DNA of 46,936 nucleotides from an uncultured Lachnospiraceae bacterium. Its GTDB lineage: Bacteria; Bacillota; Clostridia; Lachnospirales; Lachnospiraceae. The stretch lies in contig ONHZ01000043.1 of the NCBI GenBank assembly GCA_900317755.1, forward strand, positions 1 through 46,936. The letters run 5' to 3'. Below are positions 43,160-46,936 of the stretch, piece after piece (the stretch's first letter is position 1; every line of letters begins with the position of its first letter). Under the pieces are notes generated by a model that searched no databases, had not been told where the DNA came from, and saw nothing but the letters and a program-made list of their open reading frames with translations. The position numbers and the translations under genes were made by a program.

Positions 43160-43927
43160 TTATGCTCTCGGAATATCCCGCGTTAAGTCAGAAATAATCT
43201 CCCCAGCCATCATGAGTCCAGCGATTGACGGCACCCAGGATGTCGAGCCCGGAATATCACGGCGTTCCGTGCATTTGTGCGGTGCATCAGGCGGGCAGAT
43301 GCAGTGCGTACGGCAGGAAATCGACATGTCATCTACCGGACGGAGCGGCTTCTCAGTAGAATAAACGACCTTGAGCGATTTAATATTCCTCTTCCTGAGC
43401 TCATGGCGCATTACCTTTGCAAGCGGATCCATCGTGGTTTCATAAATGTCGGCAACATGAAGCTGCGACGGATCGACCTTGTTCCCGGCACCCATGCAGC
43501 TGATGACAGGTACGCCGACCTTCTTCGCGCGCTCGATGATTTCAAGCTTTCCTGTCACCGTATCTATGCAGTCGACAATATAGTCGTATTTTTCAAAATG
43601 AAAGTCGTCCGCATTCTCAGGCAGGAAAAAACACTTCTTTTTCTCAACCTCGGCATGAAGGTTGATATCGTGAATCCGCTCTTCTGCGACATCGACCTTG
43701 TATTTGCCAACAGTCTTTATCGTGGCTAGAATCTGACGGTTGATGTTTGTAAGGCAGACCTCGTCATCATCGACAAGCGTGAAGTGTCCGACGCCTGAGC
43801 GTGCGAGTCCCTCGACAACATAGCCGCCGACGCCGCCAATTCCAAATATTAAAATATTACTATCACGAAGCCTGTCCATCTTGGCCTTACCGAGGACGAG
43901 CTGCGTGCGTGAAAACTGATTTAACAT
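43160..43927 (-). CDS. tcdA: tRNA threonylcarbamoyladenosine dehydratase
   Basis: TcdA (CsdL) is an E1-like enzyme that dehydrates t6A37 in tRNA to its cyclic form, ct6A, using ATP. The 255-residue protein shows the nucleotide loop FGIGGVGGYVVEGLARSG, DDDEVCLTNINRQ, YDYIVDCIDTV and the C-terminal CRTHCICPP region with clustered cysteines. Its start ATG overlaps the folC stop codon (TAATG), so it is coupled to folC. The pair folC-tcdA behind folT suggests one transcript from the THF-riboswitch promoter. Confidence 0.93.
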   Translation of the reverse strand: MLNQFSRTQLVLGKAKMDRLRDSNILIFGIGGVGGYVVEGLARSGVGHFTLVDDDEVCLTNINRQILATIKTVGKYKVDVAEERIHDINLHAEVEKKKCFFLPENADDFHFEKYDYIVDCIDTVTGKLEIIERAKKVGVPVISCMGAGNKVDPSQLHVADIYETTMDPLAKVMRHELRKRNIKSLKVVYSTEKPLRPVDDMSISCRTHCICPPDAPHKCTERRDIPGSTSWVPSIAGLMMAGEIISDLTRDIPRA

Positions 43928-45321
43928 TACAGCACCTCTTTTAGCTTCCCAGCAAAATACAATGACCCGAAAGCCACAATCACATCATCATATCCACCGC
44001 CTGCAAGTGCCTTGTCTGCTGCTGTTTTATAGGTATCACATGCTTCTACCTTAGCACCTGATGCCTTCAAATATTTTGCCAATTCTTCAGCTGAAAGCGC
44101 ACGGGGTGAATCCGGCGTTACCGTATAGAATTTCTTCGCAAATGGAAGGATTTCTGCAAACATCTTCTCATATTCCTTGTCCTTCAGGACGCCGGTGATG
44201 AATGTAATTCCGTGGCGGCAGAGATATGGAAAATACGCCTTTATGCTTTCAGTGAGAGCCTTCACACCCTCGACATTATGCGCAGCATCAATTAAGAAAT
44301 ACGGGTGCTTTTTCACAAGCTCGAAACGGCATGGCCAGTCGGCGTTTTCGATTCCTTTGTGAATGGCATCAAAAGAAATGTGGGCAGGCTCTGAAGTCTT
44401 TTCACTATCATCTGAATCATTATTTTCTTCATCAATATGAGTGATGCCTTTCCTTCTCATTTCAGAGTTCAATATCAGCGCAGCCTCAATCGCCATCGCT
44501 GCATTATTTATTTCATAAAGGCCCAGAAACTTCGTATGAAATTCGAACTGTTTTGCATCCGCAGAATTTTTCATATTCGGAAAAAGCCTTGCCATCGAAA
44601 ACGTCTGGCCATTCAGATCACGTGTAAGTGCCTGCGGCAAAATAGCCTCGTAGCATGCCGTACCTAAACGTTTAGCCTTTGCTATGAAAACGTCTTTCAC
44701 AAGCCTGTCCTTATTCGGATAGAAAAGCACGGCAGAATCCTTTTTGATAATGCCTGCTTTTTCCGTGGCAATTTCAGGAAGCGTATTCCCAAGATATTTC
44801 ATATGATCATACGAAATCGTCATGATGACTGAAAGAAGCGGATTCTTGATAATGTTCGTCGAGTCAAGGCGGCCGCCCATCCCGGTTTCAAGCACGACAA
44901 AATCACATTTCTGCTCGGCAAAATAAAGAAACGCAATCGCATTCGTGGTCTCATATTCAGTCGGACGTTCAAGACCGTCACGTTCCATCTCGTCTGCTTT
45001 TTCCTTGACGATCTCCGTCAGGCGCGCAAAATCTCCATCAGAAATCGGCTCATTATTTATAAGAAAACGCTCATTTATTTTCACAAGGGATGGTGAAATA
45101 TAAAGTCCGGTTTTATAGCCAGCTGCTGTCAGAATCGACGACATATATTCTGCAAACGAGCCCTTGCCGTTCGTCCCGGCAACGTGGACATACTGAAGTG
45201 TATCCTGAACATTGCCAAGCCGCTTCATAAGCTCGGCAATTCTCTCAAGACCAGGCTTCGAGCCAAATGGCTTTATCGAATCAATATAATCTATTGCGTC
45301 TTTGTATGTAAATTCGTTCAT
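43927..45321 (-). CDS. folC: Folylpolyglutamate synthase/dihydrofolate synthase
   Basis: FolC adds glutamate to folates (and to dihydropteroate). The 464-residue Mur-ligase-fold protein has the P-loop VAGTNGKGSFAEY (about 47-59), ETGMGGRLDSTNII, the SYDHMKYLGNT metal region and the C-terminal DAAHNVEG domain junction. A charged insert of about 20 residues (rich in Asp/Glu, near 300-318) is not usual for the family. Upstream is folT, 61 nt away, consistent with folate uptake and retention in one unit. The Shine-Dalgarno before the ATG is weak. Confidence 0.95.
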   Translation of the reverse strand: MNEFTYKDAIDYIDSIKPFGSKPGLERIAELMKRLGNVQDTLQYVHVAGTNGKGSFAEYMSSILTAAGYKTGLYISPSLVKINERFLINNEPISDGDFARLTEIVKEKADEMERDGLERPTEYETTNAIAFLYFAEQKCDFVVLETGMGGRLDSTNIIKNPLLSVIMTISYDHMKYLGNTLPEIATEKAGIIKKDSAVLFYPNKDRLVKDVFIAKAKRLGTACYEAILPQALTRDLNGQTFSMARLFPNMKNSADAKQFEFHTKFLGLYEINNAAMAIEAALILNSEMRRKGITHIDEENNDSDDSEKTSEPAHISFDAIHKGIENADWPCRFELVKKHPYFLIDAAHNVEGVKALTESIKAYFPYLCRHGITFITGVLKDKEYEKMFAEILPFAKKFYTVTPDSPRALSAEELAKYLKASGAKVEACDTYKTAADKALAGGGYDDVIVAFGSLYFAGKLKEVL

Positions 45322-45382
45322 TTCTATTTTTCTATAAAAATTAGTCTAATACGATGCTGGACCAGAATTCAGGATATATTTG

Positions 45383-45946
45383 TCACGCTCTTGCACCGCT
45401 TATCTGAAATCGGTTCATAGCTGTCTTCACGCTCTTTATTACTGCATAGAAAATAATCGTATCAATCGGGTACATCACGAGATTCTTTGGCAAACGGGAA
45501 ATGAAGCTTACTGTGAATGGCGTGCTATAAAGAATCGAAAGCCACAGTGTATTTAATAGGCAGCTGACAACGATCATGTTGATGAGTCCTGCAAGAAATA
45601 CCCTCCAGAGCTTTGGTTCCTTTCCATGAAGAATAATTCCGAAGATCACGCCAGTAATAATAGAGCTGATTGTAAATCCAGGAAAGAATGCACCTGTCGG
45701 ACGCACGATGTAAGAAAGCACATCCGTAAGCATTCCAATTATTCCGCCTATGAATGGGCCGAAAACTGCGCCGCCGATTTCAATCGGAATCGACTGGAAA
45801 CGGATTTCGACAAGGCTTGTAATCGGGATTTTGAAAAATCCAAGCACTGTGCCGATGGCAACAAGCATCGCTGAAATTGTAATAATCCTGGGATTGATGG
45901 ATGATTTGGCAGAAGAACTGCCAGTCTTTTGGTTTAATTTTGACAT
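45383..45946 (-). CDS. folT: Folate-specific ECF transporter S component
   Basis: The 187-residue protein has about six helices. It carries the folate-family S-component signatures: ITISAMLVAIGTVLGFFKIP, IRFQSIPIEIGGAVFGP and GGIIGMLTDVLSYIVRPTGAFFPGFT. It would bind folates and use a shared ECF module (not in this window). GAGGTG precedes the ATG. Its leader holds a THF riboswitch, and folC follows, both of which support folate as the ligand. It is the second ECF S component in the window; the one at 12434 is of a different family. Confidence 0.9.
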   Translation of the reverse strand: MSKLNQKTGSSSAKSSINPRIITISAMLVAIGTVLGFFKIPITSLVEIRFQSIPIEIGGAVFGPFIGGIIGMLTDVLSYIVRPTGAFFPGFTISSIITGVIFGIILHGKEPKLWRVFLAGLINMIVVSCLLNTLWLSILYSTPFTVSFISRLPKNLVMYPIDTIIFYAVIKSVKTAMNRFQISGARA

Positions 45947-46046
45947 TTTACACCTCGGGCTGCGAACTGGTGAAACCGTGAATCGAATTTTTCATTCATA
46001 AGCCTTTGATGTGCATGTCTTAATTAGAAGCCTTCAAACCTGCACA

Positions 46047-46125
46047 GCTTAGAAATATCCGATTCTTCGTCCACTGGGCAACTCCCACAGCCCGATGGCA
46101 CTTGACGCTTCACCGTCTAACAATA
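46047..46125 (-). promoter_or_regulatory. THF (tetrahydrofolate) riboswitch aptamer upstream of folT-folC
   Basis: The minus strand reads GTTAGACGGTGAAGCGTCAAGTG, interrupted stems with CCATCGGGC and GGGAGTTGCCCAGTGG, then ACGAAGAATCGG and TTTCTAAGC. GCGUnAAGUG, GGGA.GUUGCC and GGACGAA are hallmarks of the THF-I class. GTTAGA at the 5' end can close with TCTAAGC at the 3' end. The following genes, folT and folC, fit. The expression platform between 45947 and 46046 shows no strong terminator, so control may be at translation, near the GAGGTG site. Confidence 0.75.
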
Positions 46126-46137
46126 TGTAGATGTCCA

Positions 46138-46196
46138 GGCCAGAATGCAATATTGCCGTTTATGCTTGCATAATAAGGCAATATTGTATTCTGGCC
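46138..46196. repeat. Palindromic element between folT promoter and THF aptamer
   Basis: Twenty-nucleotide arms (46138-46157 and 46177-46196) match with a single mismatch and enclose a 19-nt loop containing ATGCTTGCA. The same loop string, or its complement, occurs at 31358 and 11968. The arms start GGCCAGAAT. It is transcribed as part of the folT leader. Confidence 0.7.
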
Positions 46197-46328
46197 GCCA
46201 AACACCGAGAAGAAGCATATTTGTTTACAAATGTGCGGGATTCGAGGTGTTTGTAAGATTGCGAGAGTTGCAAAGCAACGAAGTAATCTGTGACATCGTT
46301 ACTAGGTAACTTCCTAGCAACCGTTCAA

Positions 46329-46356
46329 ATTATAAAATTATTTTGAAAAATGTCAA
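46329..46356 (-). promoter_or_regulatory. Promoter of folT-folC-tcdA
   Basis: TTGACA at 46351-46356, a 16-nt spacer and TATAAT at 46329-46334 read leftward. The leader is about 375 nt. Besides the aptamer and the palindrome it contains GTTGCTAGG/CCTAGTAAC (46296-46319) and AAACACC/GGTGTTT (46200-46250) hairpins. Confidence 0.88.
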
Positions 46357-46368
46357 CCTTAGATAGAA

Positions 46369-46396
46369 TATTAATTGCAGAGTATTAATTGCAGAG
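46369..46396. repeat. Tandem duplication of a 14-bp unit
   Basis: TATTAATTGCAGAG occurs twice without a gap (46369-46382 and 46383-46396), just upstream of the folT promoter. No other function is apparent. Confidence 0.8.
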
Positions 46397-46472
46397 TTAA
46401 ATTCCACTTTAGATTGAAATCAGTCCCTCAAAATATATGTCCTACTTTAACTGTTCGTTTTGATATTCCTCG

Positions 46473-46832
46473 CTACCTGTTTGAACCAAAAAGTAGTATT
46501 AATACCATAATAGCCATTGGAATTACAAAGTGTAAAATGGCAAATGCCCGACTCGCTTTTTGATTATGAAACTTTTGCCATGGGATTAAAAAAAATGTGG
46601 ATGCACTGAACATAATGCTGCTAGAACTTCCTATATGATACCAATTGGGAGCTCTATGGGAACCCGTATTATTGTTTAACTGTGTCATCCACAGATTCGT
46701 ATTTGATATTCCACAATATGCTGAATAAATATATAATGCTAAAGAGACCAATCCGAAAATTACGATAAGAATTTTGCCTCTTCTTTCCAATTTATTTTTC
46801 CTGCTATTGATAATTTTACCTGTTTTTTTCAA
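46473..46832 (-). CDS. Small three-helix membrane protein, unknown function
   Basis: I do not recognise this protein. The longest frame begins with ATG at 46863-46865 but has no ribosome-binding site. A TTG at 46830-46832 lies 7 nt after AGGAG and is the better start, giving 119 residues. A basic N-terminal tail (KKTGKIINSRKNKLERRGK) leads to three predicted membrane helices (KILIVIFGLVSLALYIYSAYCGI; SSIMFSASTFFLIPW; FAILHFVIPMAIMVLILLFG), with a polar loop rich in Asn/Trp between the first two. The base composition is more AT-rich than its neighbours. It is transcribed toward the folT promoter. No terminator is seen at its end. The sequence beyond 46866 holds no recognisable gene before the window ends. 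Confidence 0.5.
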   Translation of the reverse strand: MKKTGKIINSRKNKLERRGKILIVIFGLVSLALYIYSAYCGISNTNLWMTQLNNNTGSHRAPNWYHIGSSSSIMFSASTFFLIPWQKFHNQKASRAFAILHFVIPMAIMVLILLFGSNR

Positions 46833-46936
46833 AATATTTCTCCTGCTTTGCTTCGCCTCATTCATTGTTAATAAAATTCTGTATCTGACATTTTACTAAT
46901 AGCACTGGTTTTGCATTATCAATAACAATTTCAACA

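Noticed and set aside
1-46936. CRISPR array, prophage or tRNA genes
   Set aside because: No regularly spaced direct repeats, no phage genes and no cloverleaf with a CCA-type end were found on either strand.

Overview
The window reads as a chromosomal segment of an anaerobic, low-to-mid GC Clostridia genome, most likely Lachnospiraceae. The family content supports this (DUF5711/CvpA pair, YbhJ-like hydratase, BMP-type nucleoside ABC transporter, TIGR-type folate ECF S component, glycogen metabolism by GlgB/GlgP/MalQ). So do strong Gram-positive Shine-Dalgarno sites and sigma-A promoters. The genus cannot be fixed from the sequence alone. Almost every gene lies on the minus strand, as expected for one co-oriented replichore. 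I see no prophage, transposase, CRISPR array or tRNA gene; this is mostly housekeeping DNA with unusually structured intergenic regions.

Layout. 1-263: tandem strong minus-strand promoters next to the end of cvpA, probably serving an rRNA operon just outside the window. 264-11822: a minus-strand run of coiled-coil protein, YbhJ-like hydratase, AI-2E-family exporter, TPR/P-loop ATPase, glgB, DUF5711 protein and CvpA-like protein. 11823-12433: a nested palindromic element, the SRP RNA gene (ffs) and a divergent promoter for an ECF transporter S component (12434-13045, plus). 13110-13400: non-coding DNA holding a candidate small RNA. 13494-15600: GNAT acetyltransferase, tadA (plus) and a YfbR-like nucleotidase. 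15698-21300: a TPR-GGDEF cyclase, then the zinc-ribbon protein-metG-tatD-rsmA operon. 21489-23440: a Ca/Na antiporter and mntP behind a yybP-ykoY manganese riboswitch. 23490-26128: an orphan FliD-like protein and a divergent GT2-GtrA glycosyltransferase. 26158-27709: tyrS between two copies of a REP-like sequence. 27707-33188: a complete nucleoside ABC importer (two permeases, ATPase, lipoprotein), with 620 bp of long hairpins between ATPase and lipoprotein genes and an attenuator-like terminator in the lipoprotein leader. 33475-35047: pyrF-xpt. 35289-40208: malQ-lacI-glgP operon behind a cre/LacI-type operator. 40557-41861: EAL phosphodiesterase with a degenerate GGDEF domain. 42042-46360: ispA, then folT-folC-tcdA behind a THF riboswitch. 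46473 onward: a small membrane protein.

How the genes work together. Glycogen/maltodextrin turnover (glgB; malQ-lacI-glgP), nucleoside and base salvage (BMP importer, xpt, pyrF), folate uptake and polyglutamylation (folT-folC), manganese homeostasis (mntP), translation functions (metG, tyrS, tadA, rsmA, tcdA, ffs) and c-di-GMP signalling (two proteins) are all represented.

The most unusual material is non-coding. (1) A family of long hairpin elements shares short sequence boxes and sits repeatedly inside transcribed leaders, including those of the manganese and THF riboswitch genes. (2) A candidate sRNA of about 130 nt displays a C-rich loop complementary to Shine-Dalgarno sequences. (3) The nucleoside-binding lipoprotein gene has a leader terminator with no aptamer I recognise.
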